Assembly (NCBI GenBank): GCA_001931875.2
Contig: MSJH02000842.1
Span: forward strand, 1-64,000
Source: Byssochlamys sp. IMV 00236
Taxonomy: Eukaryota > Ascomycota > Eurotiomycetes > Eurotiales > Thermoascaceae
Direction of reading: 5' to 3'
Length of the DNA: 64,000 nucleotides
Shown: positions 50,544-62,581 of the stretch, piece by piece
Numbering within the stretch: position 1 is the first letter of the stretch
Layout of the letters: each line of letters begins with the position of its first letter
The notes under the pieces: model-generated
Told to the model about the DNA's origin: nothing
The model's database searches: none
What the model saw: the letters and a program-made list of their open reading frames with translations, nothing else
Made by a program: the position numbers and the translations under genes

Positions 50544-53027
50544 ATTTATTTATTCTCTTAATATATTTTATAAAAATATAAATTTTATCTTAATCTATTA
50601 ATTTATCCTTTTATATATCTTATAATAAAAATTCTAAGTTTATATATAATATTACTTAATATCTTTATACTTTTAAGTAATTAATTAATAGCTTAACTTT
50701 AATAAAGGCTTCTTTTAAAAATATTTAAATCTTATTAATTATTAGTCTATTTAATACTTTATTTCTAATATATATATATATTAGTTTAAACTACTTTTAC
50801 TTATAATTTAACTAGAAGATTTAAATTTTTAAATATAGCTCTTATTTTTTTTAATAGTCTAATATATTTATTTTATAGCTTTATTCTATATTAATATATA
50901 TAGAATTATTAGTTTATAATAAGTATTAAACTATTTCCTCTAAATTTTAAAAAGATTCTTAAGTTCTAGTATATTATTTAATTATATATTAAAGATTTAG
51001 AGATTTATTACTATTTTAATCTCTTTTTTTTATTTATTTAAGATAGAGGCAGTATTAGATTTAGCTCTTATTAAAAATATCTATATTTCTTTTAAAAAGT
51101 TATTTATAATTATTAAGAAGTAAATATATTTATTTTTAAACTCTAGTATTTAACTATATATATTTATATAAATAAGTTTAAGAATATTAGCCTTTTATAT
51201 ATTAGTAGTCCCTTTTTTATTTCTAATATTAGCTATAATATATATTATATATTAGTAGTTAGTTATTACTTTAATAGGCTTCTTTAATATAGTTAAATTA
51301 TATAAATTTTTAACCTTTTTATAAGTTTAAGATAGCTAATTTTTCTATATTATAATTAATACTTTTTCTTTAATTTTATTTTAATAAAATCCTTTTTTTT
51401 AATTTATAATTATAATATTAAGAGTATTTTTAATAGAGAGTAATATAATAAGTATATATTATAATTTAAATATTTAGTTTAAGAAAACTCTCTTAATAAT
51501 ATAAATTCTATATTTAATAATACTTTAAATTATAATCTTATTTAACTTATTTAATATAAATATTATTCTTTTATTAAAGTATTTATATATATTTAATTAT
51601 TAATAAAATATCTTAGTTAATAAGAGATTTACCCTAAGATTTAATATAAGTAATATATTTTCTAAGTCTAATACTTTCTTATTTTTATCTTTTAAAATAG
51701 CTATTTCTATATATTTTAAATATAGGATCTCTTTACTTATATAAATATATCTCTATTAAATTTAAATTAATAGTCCTTTAAAATAATAGTTTTTATTAAT
51801 TATATATAAACTAATATTACTATTTATATATTATTAGAATAAATTCTTATTAATAATATCTTATAAAAGATAAGTAATCTTATATAAAATTTAATTATTA
51901 AAAATAATTAAGGCTAAAAATTTTAATTAAAATTAGCTCTTCTTAATATTAGAGATTTTTTCTATATTATATATTTTATATTTCTTATTTCTTAATCTCT
52001 TATTTTTTAAGAATTAAATCTCTTTATAGATTTTATTAATTATTTTTATTATTATCTTATTTTAAATAATAAGATTATTAGATATTTATTTAAAAGACTT
52101 CTTTCTTTATCTTTAATTATTTCTTATACTTCTTTAAATAATAAATAAGAATAAGTAATTTTTAATATAATAATCTTCTTTATAGATATAATATTTAATA
52201 AGAGTTTACTTATTTTTTATTAAAAATATAGTAGTTAATTTTATTTAAAGTTAAGTCTTTATTTCTTTTAAGATAGCTAGAATATTATCTATTTTTAAAT
52301 TTTTATATATATTAATTATTATTCTTATTATAATATATTCTTTAAATAATATTAAAAGTAATTATTATATTTTAGCTTTAAGCTTAGTTAAAGAAAATAT
52401 TATATTATTAAATATTATAATTCTTTTTTTTATCTATTATAATTAACTCTAAATATTTAAAATTATTTATCTAGAAGTTATTTAAAAATATATAAATAAT
52501 TAAATAAGTTAGTACTTTTAATTAGAGAGAGTTTTTATATATTTTATTTATAGAGCCTCTTATAATATATATATATTATTAAAATTAATAAATCTATCTT
52601 AATTATTTTTAGATAAATATTTAGTAATTTAATATTAAGTAGTTATATTAGCTTTATTAAACTAGTTATTATATAGCTTTTTAATAAATTTAATAACTCT
52701 CTAGTAATCTTTACTAATAAATTATTTTTTTATATAAATAAATTATTTCTTATAGTTCTCCTTTAAAAGAATAAAAATAAATTTCTTTTTCTTACTTTTA
52801 ATATTATCTATTAAAAATATAATAATAATAGATTAATATTTTAACCTTTAATAGAATTTAACCTCTATTAAATTTAGTATTTAATATAGTACTAGAGTAG
52901 TCTTATTATAAATCCTCTTATATAAAAATAGCTTATTATTACTAGTTTAAACTTAAATATTTAAGATAAAATAGTTTTTATTATATAATTATTTCTCTTA
53001 AATTATTATAAACCTAGGCTTATAATT

Positions 53028-53300
53028 AGTTAAAAAGAATAAGTTTAAATAGAATTTCCTAGATTAATTTAATAGTTTAAAGAGCTAATAATATTTAAGA
53101 AAAAAGAGTATTAGCATATATAGTAAATATAAAATATCTTTTTATATTTTTAATTAAAGTAATAAATTTTATATAGAGCTTAAAAAGTAATTTCTTTAAA
53201 CTGCTTAATTTTATTAAAATAAAATTATTCTTAAAGATTTTCTTAAAGTAAAATTCTTATTATACTAGAATTTACTAGTTTTAATTATTATTTTATAATA
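53028..53300 (-). repeat. C1 copy g 5' LTR
   Basis: It starts AGTTAAAAAGAATAAG and ends TATTTTATAATA on the + strand, reverse-complementing the C1 LTRs at 1291 and 53513. Confidence 0.85.
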
Positions 53301-53787
53301 AGATATTTATATTTATAAGAGATTAAAGCATATTAATATTATATATTATTATATACGCGACTTATATTAAAAGAATAAGATTAGTATTAAGTTTATTAAA
53401 ATATAGAATATAATAGTAAATAGTTTTATTAAATTATTATTAAAAGTAAACTTTTTAAGATTTTTAAGTTAATTAAAATTAATTAATTTAATAAGTTTAA
53501 ACTAAAAAGAAATATTATAAAATAATAGTTAAAACTAGTAAGTTCTAATATAATAAAGATTTTATTTTAAGGAAATTTTTAAGAATAATTTTACTTTAGT
53601 AAAATTAAATAGCTTAGAGAAATTACTTCTTAAGCTCTATATAAAATTTATTACCTTAACTAAAAATATATAGGAATATATTTTATATTTACTATATATA
53701 CTAATACTCTTTTTCTTTAAATATTATTAGCTCTTTAAGTTAGTTAAATAGTCTAGAGAATTTTATCTAAACTTATTCTTTTTAACT
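53301..53787 (+). mobile_element. C1 copy e: copia RNase H tail and 3' LTR
   Basis: 53301-53512 reads as the last part of copia RNase H (KHINI-x-YYYIY, then IANSFIKLL), followed by a 275-bp LTR (53513-53787) ending CTTTTTAACT. The upstream portion of this copy is not found beside the other end of the insertion at 39276, which supports a rearranged or mis-scaffolded join. Confidence 0.8.
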
Positions 53788-55590
53788 AAAGATATATCTC
53801 CTATAAAATAAGAGAAAAGTTTTTAGTTAAACTCTTTAAGCTAAAAGGATTTATAATAGAGTTTACCTTAAAGGCAGTAAAATAATTTATTACTATATTA
53901 ATATTAATAATAATAATTAATATTATTATCTTAATAAGAGCTAAATTAATTTAAGGAGAAGGCGTTTTAATAATAGCTTTAACTCTAGGAATAAAAGTTA
54001 TAATAATATCTTAAGTTCTCTAAGTCTTTATATTAGAGATTTCCTTTATCTTTAACTTTTTTTATAGTTTTTTAACTAGCTAAATAAAAGTTTCTTTTAT
54101 TATAAGTATAATAAAAGTAATATTATTATAATTATATTTTAACCTTTAAAGAAGATATAATAAACTAGCCTATATCTTCTTATATATAGGAGAAACTATA
54201 TTACTAAATATAAACTAATCTCTATATATCTTAAATAGAAGATACTCTTTTATTAAGAAGTTTTTAATAAATATCTCTAGTAGAAATACTTTATTACTAT
54301 TATTAATAGAGGTAAATAAAGTAATTTATAAAGAAGAAATTATTAATTTTAATATTATATTAATAGTTAAAAATTATTAGCTATATTAAAGTAAGAGTAT
54401 AAGAAGATTAATTTCTTCTAAGTCTTATAGAAGTAGAAGTAGCTAATATATATAATATAATTAATAGAATAATAATAGTAAGCCTAAAGATAATAAAAGA
54501 TTATAGGTTTTTTCTATAATAATATACCCCCTTAATAAAAATAAAAATAGTATTTATACTATTGCTTAATCTGCTATTTAAACTACTATTAAAACTATTA
54601 CTAAAACTACTATTTAAACTACTAGTAATTTATACTATTTCTTATATTTCTCTATTAATTTCTTAGCGCTATTTAAGTTCTTAATATTATACTAAATATT
54701 AAATTTTAGTCCTTAACCCTTTTATTTTATAAGGTATTTTATAATATATTGCTTATAGTAATATTATATACATTTATTAATTAATATCTTAATCTTATAT
54801 TCTATTATACTATCTTATTTTATACTAATTAATTTAGCTAATAAAGGGGTTTAATTAAAGAGATTTTAACTATATATAGTAAGTTTAAAATAGGCTATAA
54901 AAATAATATTATATACTTTTTAATATACTAGGAGATTAAGTATATATATTAATTTTTTAACTTATTTAATAATAATAAATAGGCTAATATACTATATAAA
55001 TAGCTTTTATTTTAAAATAGCTATAAATAGAATACTATAGCTATAATATAATTATAAGAGAATTTTATCTCTTAAGAGAAAATATATTTATTAATATTTT
55101 CTATTATAAAAATATTTTATATTTATTATAATAATATTAATAGCTTTCTTTATATTTATTTAATATATAAAACTTTATTTACTAGAGTAATTATAAAGAA
55201 GACTATTATTATTAATAATCTTATTCTATATATAAGTTTATAAAAAAAATAGCTAGTTACTATATTCTTTATAGTTTAAGAATATATAGCTAAAAATAGC
55301 TTTAGCTTAATTTTTAGTAGTAAATAGAATTTATTCTAAAAGTTTAAAATAAATTAAAGTTTTTAATCTAAGATTATTATATTTAAAGCGCTTTTATAAT
55401 AATATATATACTTTAAAAAGATCTTAGCTATAGTTTAAGCTATAGTTATATTATAATAAGGAATAAAGATTAAATATTTACTAAAATAGTTAATTATAAT
55501 AAAAACTATATTATATCTATATTTATTCTTTTAAAAGATTAAAAATCTATTAAGATATATTACTATAGTTATTTAGAGATAAGTAATAAT

Positions 55591-55976
55591 ATAATTCTCT
55601 ATTAATTAAATTACCTACCTAAGCGAATTAATAGTATATAATATATAGAATAATATCTTTTAAAACTAAGATTTCTTAATAATTATATATTTAGCGTATA
55701 TAATATTTAGTATATTGCTTTCTATAATAGTAAACTTTTATATACTAAAATTTTAAACTTTAAAAATTATTATTCAGGTAATATAAATTACTATTATAAT
55801 TTTTATAATTATATTTTATCTAAGGTATTTAGAGAATAGCTATATTTTATATTATATTTATTTTAATAACCTTTAAATACTTAGTTATTAAGATATTTTA
55901 GTTTAAAAAAGGGCTATTTTATATATAATATAGCATTAATTTACTTAGGCGAGTAATTTAGTTAATAGAGAATTAT
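55591..55976. mobile_element. MITE-like inverted-repeat element, family M1, copy 2
   Basis: The left end (ATAATTCTCTATTAATTAAA) and the reverse complement of the right end (ATAATTCTCTATTAACTAAA) match and stay similar for about 95 bp. The subterminal sequence resembles that of the 62153-62579 element (CTATATTATATATAAAATAG, AAACTA-x-ATATCTTAATAACTA). About 386 bp long; no coding capacity. Confidence 0.7.
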
Positions 55977-56044
55977 ATTAATTAAAGCAGTTTTAGTAAA
56001 AGGTTTTAGAGGTTTTTAATCTAATAATATATTAGATAATTATT

Positions 56045-56085
56045 AATATATAAGCCCTTAGGCTGCGCTACGCGCGTCTTAGTCT
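56045..56085. repeat. Isolated end of an M3-type inverted-repeat element
   Basis: AAGCCCTTAGG, then CTGCGCTACGCGC, then TCTTAGTCTTAC. This parallels the left end of the element at 61468 (GGCTCTTTTATTAAGA, CTGCGCTACGCGC, AGTTTTAC). No matching right end was found nearby. Confidence 0.45.
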
Positions 56086-58780
56086 TACTTATAGAACTAA
56101 TTTCTTAAACTATTAGTAATTTACTTAATAAAAAGCTATATATAGACTTAAATAAAGTAGCTCTCTATATCTTTATTACTTTACTTTTTTTTTAAGTTTT
56201 TAAAGAGTTTATAATATTAAGATAAACTACTATTATAATACTATATTTATATATATAAAGCTAAAATAACTTATTATCTTTCTTAAGAAGCTAATAAAGT
56301 CTTAAGATATATTATAATTATATATAGACTTAATATATTAAAGATAGAGATTAGAGTTAATATAAGAAAAGACTTCCTTATTATAATAAAAAGGGCTAAG
56401 TAAGCCTATTAGAAATATATTATTAATAACGCTAAGAATAATAAAGAGCTATACTAGATTATAAAATAGTATAAGCTATTACTTAGTTATAAAAGATACT
56501 ATAAAAAAAGTAAAGATATCTTATATTATAGTATTAGATAAATTTAATAAAGAGAATAATCTTCTAGATAATTCTCTAGAGAATTAAATTAAATTTAAGA
56601 CTCTTCTTTAATTTATATTAGTCTCTTTAAAGAAAGTTAAGAGAAATATAATAAATACTATAAATATCTTATTAAGGATAAAGTATATTATTATTTAAAT
56701 ACTTAAAGCCTATTAAAATACTATTTATAAGCTCTTTAACTAATGCCTTTAGCTTAGCTATTTTCTATATTTTTAGCGCTTAGTTAAAGTAAATAACTAC
56801 TTTAACTAAATAAGAAAAATAAATCTTTTATATACTTTTAATACTATTAATTACTCTTATTCTATAAATATCTTTAAAAGCCTTAAATATATTATTACTA
56901 GATAGATCTTTTAAATAGCCTTTATTTATAGTTTTAAGCTTATAATATAATAAGGCTTTACTTAAATAATTAATAGTAAATCTTATTACTGCTTTTATTT
57001 ATAATATAAAGGCTATATTAATATAAAGAAAAGAAGTTATTATTATAATAATAGATATTTTAAGTATATTTAATATATTCTTTAAGTAAAAATTACTTAA
57101 GTAAATAATAGAATAAGATTAACCTTTTTCTCTAATTAAGCTTATTAATAATATCCTTATTAATTAAATAGCGAGAATTTATCTAGAGATATTAATTACT
57201 TTAAATTATCTTATACTTTATAATATCCTATAAAGATTACTATTTTTATTTATCTTTTTCTTACTATATCTTACTATACTTCTTAAAAATATTAAATTCT
57301 GCTTTATATATAAATAATATAGCTTTTTTTAAAGTAATCTATTTATTTTTCTATAATATAGAATAATTAATAAAAAATATCTAAGGTATCTTAGACTAAA
57401 AGAATAAATAATAAAGTAACCTTCGCTTTAAAGAAATTAAAGATATAAAATATAGAGGTAATAAAGCCTCGGCTATTATAATAAACCTTAATCTAATTAT
57501 ATACTTAATATTATAGCTAATAAGCCTAGAGTTTAACTTACTCTTTACTAACTAGGCGTTTAAAATACTATAGTAATAGTAAATATATTAAATATAAATA
57601 TATAATATATTAAGATAAAAGATAGCTTCTCTTTAGCTTTAAGGTACTTAATCTTATATTTTATATATATAATGCTAAAGCTATAAATATATAAAAAGGA
57701 CTTAAATATATCTTTATAGAGCTACTACCTATAAAATTTAGCTTTATATTAATAATATCTCTATTTTATAGAATATAAAGTAATATATCTATAATCTTAT
57801 AATAGACCCTTTTTAATTACTATACTGTAATTAAGTTATATAATATTAAGCTTAAATAGGTCTTTAAGTATATAGGTATTAAAGGTAATAAAATAGCTAA
57901 TTAACTAGCTAACTAAAGCGCTTTATTTAACCCCTTAATCTTATAAAGAACTTAAGTCTCTTTTAATAGCTAGCAGTATTTAGATAAAATATTATAAACT
58001 ATATAATATTGCCTAAGTTAAATAATAGACTAAAATGTCCTTAAAGCTATTATAATTATATAAATACTAAGATAAATATATTAAATATAAAATTAAGCCT
58101 TTCCTAGAGCTTAAATTAAACCGCCTTATCTTATATTAATAATTTGCCTTATACTTCTTTTATAGAGACTTTAACTAATATTATTACTATTTTAAATATA
58201 AGAATATAATATTTATTTATTCTTATAAATAGGTTAAGACCTTTAAATATTTAATACTATATTTTAAAGCTTAGTATAGCTAATTTACTCTATATTTTAT
58301 TTTTTCTCCTTTTCTTTTCCTCTCCTCTTACTTCTCTAGCCTTAGCTTTAAATCTTATACTTAGACTATACCCCTAGCGCTTATTTACCTAAAGCCTATT
58401 ACTTCTATATATTTTATATAAGCTCTTTATTTATCTTATCTTATATATATAAAATATTAGAATTTATTTATAGGTCGGGATAAATATTAAATAATTAGTA
58501 TATATTACTATACTTACTTAAATTTCTTTTTATAGTTATACTCTATATATTTAAATATATAGCTTAGCATATTCCTATATTCTATAGGAGATATAAGAGA
58601 GTATAGGCTTTACTTGCGCTTTACTAAATATTAATAAATATAATAATAATAATATTCTTTAATCTTATATTAATAGCTTTAAGTAGCTTTATATTACTTA
58701 TTTTACTTTTCTTTTAGCAGAGTTATATAAGCCGTTTATAGCTCGCCTTTAAATAAGCTATAAGCGCCGATAAGATTTAA

Positions 58781-59277
58781 TAAAAATATATTTATATAGG
58801 TAAAGAGATTTTATATTTAAAGTACTATTAAATATAGTTTATATTATTAAGAGAGTTTTCTTAGACTAAATATTAAAGTTATAATATATGCTAATTATAT
58901 TACTATCTATTAAAAATACCTTTAGTATTATAATTATAAGTTAAGAGAGAATTTTTTTAAAGTAAAATTATCCCTTTATTTCCTTAAAATAAAATTAAAG
59001 AAAAGAAAGACTATTAGCTATAGTATAAAAGAATTAGCTATTTTAAATCTAAAAGGATTAAAAACTTATATAACTTAACTATATTATAAAAAGCTATTAA
59101 AGTAATAATAAACTACTAGTATATAATATATACTATAGCTAATATTAAGAATAAGAGAGGTATTATTAATATATAAAAGGCTAATATTCTTAAACTTATC
59201 TATATAAATATATATAGTTAAATATTAGAATTTAAAGATAACTATATTTACTTTCTAATAATTATTATTAAGCGCTA
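58781..59277 (+). pseudogene. C1 internal fragment (protease to pre-integrase region)
   Basis: It aligns with 3645 to about 4370 of C1 copy b, with some internal sequence missing. Recognisable phrases are TTTATATAGGNNNAGNNATTTTATATTTAAA and CTATTAAAGTAATAATAAACTA-type blocks. Neither LTR is present. Confidence 0.75.
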
Positions 59278-59581
59278 GTAAAATATTTATTTTATTTACC
59301 TTAAATAAAGAATATTTATTTTCTATAATAATACTATTTAAAACTCTATAATCTATATAAAGCTTTAGTATATTATTTACCTTAAATATAAATAAAATAA
59401 ATACCTCTATAAGATTAATTAAGAATTATATTTAACTCTTATTATATATATCTTTAAAATATTTATATAAAATATTAAGTTCTTTAATAAAAAGATACTT
59501 CTATAAGAGTTTAATTTTATATTTACTTAACTAATATAATATTAAGCTAAGCTAAACTTAATAAAAGTATTATCTTTAAAT
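59278..59581 (-). pseudogene. GypA reverse transcriptase fragment, internally deleted
   Basis: It matches about 48190-48450 and then about 48895-48960 of GypA copy 2, so roughly 450 bp are missing. GypB copy 3 begins immediately to the right. Confidence 0.7.
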
Positions 59582-60233
59582 TATTAAGGTATAGGCTTAG
59601 AGAATAGGTTAAAATAAATAGAATAAAATAGTTAATATTAGAACTAGAGTTTTAAACTGTTAGCTTAGATAAACTATTAAATCAGCTATTTGCGTAAATA
59701 GTCGCTTTATTTACCTATAAATCCTCTATTTATAATACCTTATAGGCAAAACAATTAAAACTATTTATTAAAATATATTAGAAATATATCTATTTAAATA
59801 ATGCTATTAGTATATCTTTAAGATTTTATTCTTTTATAAAGAAATACCGTAAGTTATAGTAAAACTCTTAAGAAAATTAATAGAGTATTTAAGCTACTAG
59901 TCTGTCCGAGCTAATAGTTTAAAACTCTAATTATAGAATCTCTATTTAGTTAATTTAGGCTAAAAATAAATTATTGCAGATAAGCTTAGCAGATAAAATA
60001 TAGCTTAAAAAGCTTAAATCTAGATTAAGCTATATATTATAAATATCTTCGCGAGATTATATAATTTATTATATAAGTATTAGCTAGCAGATTTTTTTAA
60101 TTAATTTATCTCTTATATTAATACTATAATAATACTTCTCTTCTTATAATTAAGCTTAATTAAGATTATCTTCTAGCTTTAACTTATTTAAATAATAATT
60201 ATAGAAGTTAGTAATAATTTCTTAAATATACTA
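59582..60233 (-). mobile_element. GypB copy 3: 3' LTR with an inserted MITE, plus short 3' interior
   Basis: The LTR spans 59582-60131, enlarged by the 281-bp element at 59647-59927. 60132-60233 matches GypB interior next to the 3' LTR (compare 23492-23600). It is then cut by another inverted-repeat end at 60236. Confidence 0.75.
59647..59927. mobile_element. MITE-like element, family M2, copy 1 (281 bp, TA target site)
   Basis: The ends GAGTTTTAAACTGTTAGC and, reversed, GAGTTTTAAACTATTAGC form inverted repeats of about 25 bp flanked by TA (59645-59646, 59928-59929). The interrupted LTR reads ...ACTAATTATAG... when rejoined, matching other GypB LTRs. TA duplications suit Tc1/mariner-type mobilisation. 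It keeps CpA, TpG and CpG sites that its host has lost. Confidence 0.8.
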
Positions 60234-60235
60234 TA

Positions 60236-60721
60236 GAGTTTTAAACTATTAGCTTAGATAAACTAATAGCTTAATTAATTTCTCTTATTATTACTTTACC
60301 TTTTATTACTATTACTTTACTCTATTCTTAATATATTTTATCTCTTTCTTAATTAATTATTAATATTATTAGTTTCTCTCTAATAAGTAGCTATAGTATT
60401 TAATTAAAATAATACTTTAATATAAGAGGATTATATTTAAAGAGCTCTTAAAAAAAGCGTAAAGATTTAACTTATTCTCTTTAAAAATTAGTATATAAAT
60501 TTAATATTCTTAAATTAATCTTAATAAACTACTATAATAGTAAGGCTTTTCTAGTAAAAGCTTATACTAAATAATAGATTCTTTTACCTATTAAAGAGAA
60601 AGCGCTTTTAAAATAAATTAATCTCCTTTATAAATAAAAATAGCCTCTATTAATTATTTAGCTATAGGCCGCTATATAATATCTTATTATTATTAAAAAA
60701 AATAACTCTCTAGGAGTTAAT
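60236..60721. mobile_element. M2-type inverted-repeat end with unidentified interior, right end missing
   Basis: It starts GAGTTTTAAACTATTAGC after TA (60234-60235), the same as the M2 end, and continues into about 450 bp that differ from the 59647 element. No partner end is present before GypB copy 4 at 60722. The interior could be part of the autonomous partner of M2, but I cannot identify a transposase. Confidence 0.5.
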
Positions 60722-61840
60722 TATTAAGGTATAGACTTAAGAAGTAAGTTAAAATAAATAGAATAAAGTAGTTAAAATTAAGACTAGCTATAAAATCTTT
60801 ATCTAGCTAATTTAAATTAAAATAAGCTATTATAGATTAGCTTAATAAATAAAATATAGCTTAAAGAGCTTTAATTCAGATTAAGCTATATATTAAAGAT
60901 ATCTTTATAAGATTATATAATATTTTATATAAGTATTAGCTAATATATTTTCTTAAATAATTTATCTCTTATATTAGTATTATAATAATACTCTTCTCTT
61001 TAAGGTTAAGGTTTATTAAGATTATTTTCTAGCTTTAGCTTATTTAAGTAATAATAATAGAAGTTTATAATAATCTTTTAAGTATATTATAAATAATATA
61101 TAGATTCTTTAATTAAATTATTATAATCTATTTATTTAATAATATATTATAGTTAAAGGCCTTTATAGCTATAGCGTTTCTATTAAAAGTTTAAGATATT
61201 TTTAATAAATTATTTCTTAAAGCTATTAACTCTAATAAGTAATAATAAAGGCTGCCTTTATTTAAGTATAGAATCTTTAGCGATAAAATAAAATAAGCTA
61301 ATATTAAATATAGAGTAAATATATATTAAGGCAGGTAAGTTAAGCTAATAAGTATATAGGCTAATAATCTTAATAATATAAAATAAGCTAAGATTTTTCT
61401 AGTTAAGCTTCTTTTAAAGGCGCTAAGTATAAATATTTTAAATATTTAACTAAATAAATTATTCTAATCGGCTCTTTTATTAAGACTGCGCTACGCGCAG
61501 TTTTACTATCTTAACGCTACTAACTATCTTAACAAATACTATATAAAAATGCGTTATTTTAAATCTTTCCAGATTATTTCTAATTAACTATAATACTAAA
61601 TTCTTAAAGAAATATTAGAAACTAAATTTAAGATATTAGTTCTATAATATCTAGTTAATTAAAAACTAAAAAATAATAATATTTATAGAAATTTATATTA
61701 AAATAGTTAATAGCGCTAAAATAGTAAAACTATACTGCGCGCAGTCTTAATAAAAGGGCTAATTATATAATAGTAGTAAGCTAAGGTTTAATAGAAGGTT
61801 TTAGCAGCTACTCTATAGTAATAGTATAATATAAGAGATT
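60722..61840 (-). mobile_element. GypB copy 4: 3' LTR and 3' interior, interrupted by a MITE
   Basis: The LTR is 60722-60987 (266 bp). 60988-61467 aligns with GypB copy 1 at 23492 to about 23970. The match resumes after the M3 element at about 61762 and fades near 61840. Strongly RIPed. Confidence 0.75.
61468..61761. mobile_element. MITE-like element, family M3 (~294 bp) with subterminal hairpins
   Basis: The left end CGGCTCTTTTATTAAGACTG and, reversed, the right end AGCCCTTTTATTAAGACTG form inverted repeats. Just inside the left end is a perfect stem ACTGCGC-TAC-GCGCAGT (61485-61501). The right end holds the palindrome ACTGCGCGCAGT (about 61734-61745). Exact borders are uncertain by a few bases. 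It has no coding capacity and is largely unRIPed. Confidence 0.75.
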
Positions 61841-62150
61841 TTAGCGAGTTAATCTTAATCAGAATATTATATAATTAAAAAGGTCTATAATTTAAATATA
61901 ACTGCAGTAAAGTAATAATACTTAGTAATACTCTTTAGCAGATCTCTTAAGTAATACTATTAAATTTAATAGATCTACTTAAAATATTAGCTTTAAATAA
62001 AGCTAATAATTAGTTATTAATTATTTTGCTAATTCTATATATAATATTTAAGTTTAGATTACTAGAACTACTCTATAGATATATTTAGCTTATTAAATAT
62101 ATTCCTTAATATATTTCCTTTTAATTTAATTTAGAGATATTAACGTATTT
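61840..62150. other. Unidentified RIPed DNA left of the M1 element
   Basis: No recognisable coding sequence. CpA/TpG depletion is partial (ACTGCAG and TTTTGC survive). It is probably the same region that continues after 62580. Confidence 0.5.
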
Positions 62151-62152
62151 CT

Positions 62153-62579
62153 TAGCTAACCTAGCTACTCGGGCGATCTAGTTAGTGCTATATTATATAT
62201 AAAATAGCCGTTTTTTAAACCTAGATATCTTAACAACTATATATCTAAAGATTATTAAAGAGAGTATATATAAAGTTTATAATATTTAAAATATATAGGC
62301 TGAATTTTAATTATTTAAACTTATTTATTCTCTAGGTATTTTCTAAATAATATAAATACTAAAATTACACTACTTATTTATATTATATCGCGAAAAAATA
62401 GTTTTTAGAGTCTGAAATTTTACTATATATATAAGGACTATTCTAAAAAGCTATTTCTTAAATATTATATATATTAGATCTATAGTTGTTAAGATATCTA
62501 GGTTTAAAAAATAGCTATTTTATATATAATACAGCACTAGCTAGGTTACCCAGGTGGCTAGGTCGGCCGGGAAATACGT
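62153..62579. mobile_element. MITE-like element, family M1, copy 1 (427 bp, TA target site)
   Basis: The left end (ACGTATTTCTTAGCTAACCT) and the reverse complement of the right end (ACGTATTTCCCGGCCGACCT) match. They remain similar for about 105 bp, including a shared TATTATATATAAAATAGC and AAACCTAGATATCTTAACAA. TA flanks both sides (62151-62152, 62580-62581). The right arm keeps G+C-rich ancestral bases that the left arm has lost. Confidence 0.85.
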
Positions 62580-62581
62580 TA

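Larger units (their letters stand above)
42800..53300 (-). mobile_element. C1 copy g: copia 5' part, interrupted by GypA copy 2
   Basis: Copia sequence at 42800-43033 continues at 50544 after removal of GypA copy 2 and one target duplication. It runs through integrase, protease and gag to a 5' LTR at 53028-53300. The sequence beyond 53300 is RNase H of another, + strand C1, so this copy inserted into that one. Its 3' end (RT, RNase H and 3' LTR) is not contiguous in this assembly. Confidence 0.75.
53788..58780. other. ~5-kb unidentified RIPed region
   Basis: It shares no clear similarity with C1, C2, GypA or GypB. It is depleted in CpA/TpG, though less so than the copia copies (for example GCGC at 54666, CCTTCGCT at 57421 and CCCCTAGCGC at 58372). 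A trinucleotide-like run of ACTACTATTAAAACTATTAC lies at about 54585-54645, a pyrimidine-rich tract at about 58300-58350 and a small inverted-repeat element at 55591-55976. It sits between a C1 3' LTR and an internal C1 fragment. I found no domain I can name; a decayed DNA transposon or a RIPed gene cluster are both possible. Confidence 0.5.

Noticed and set aside
60236..60721. Fot1/pogo transposase N-terminus
   Set aside because: The ends and TA target site are compatible with Tc1/mariner, but I could not align the translated interior to a CENP-B/DDE pattern with confidence.
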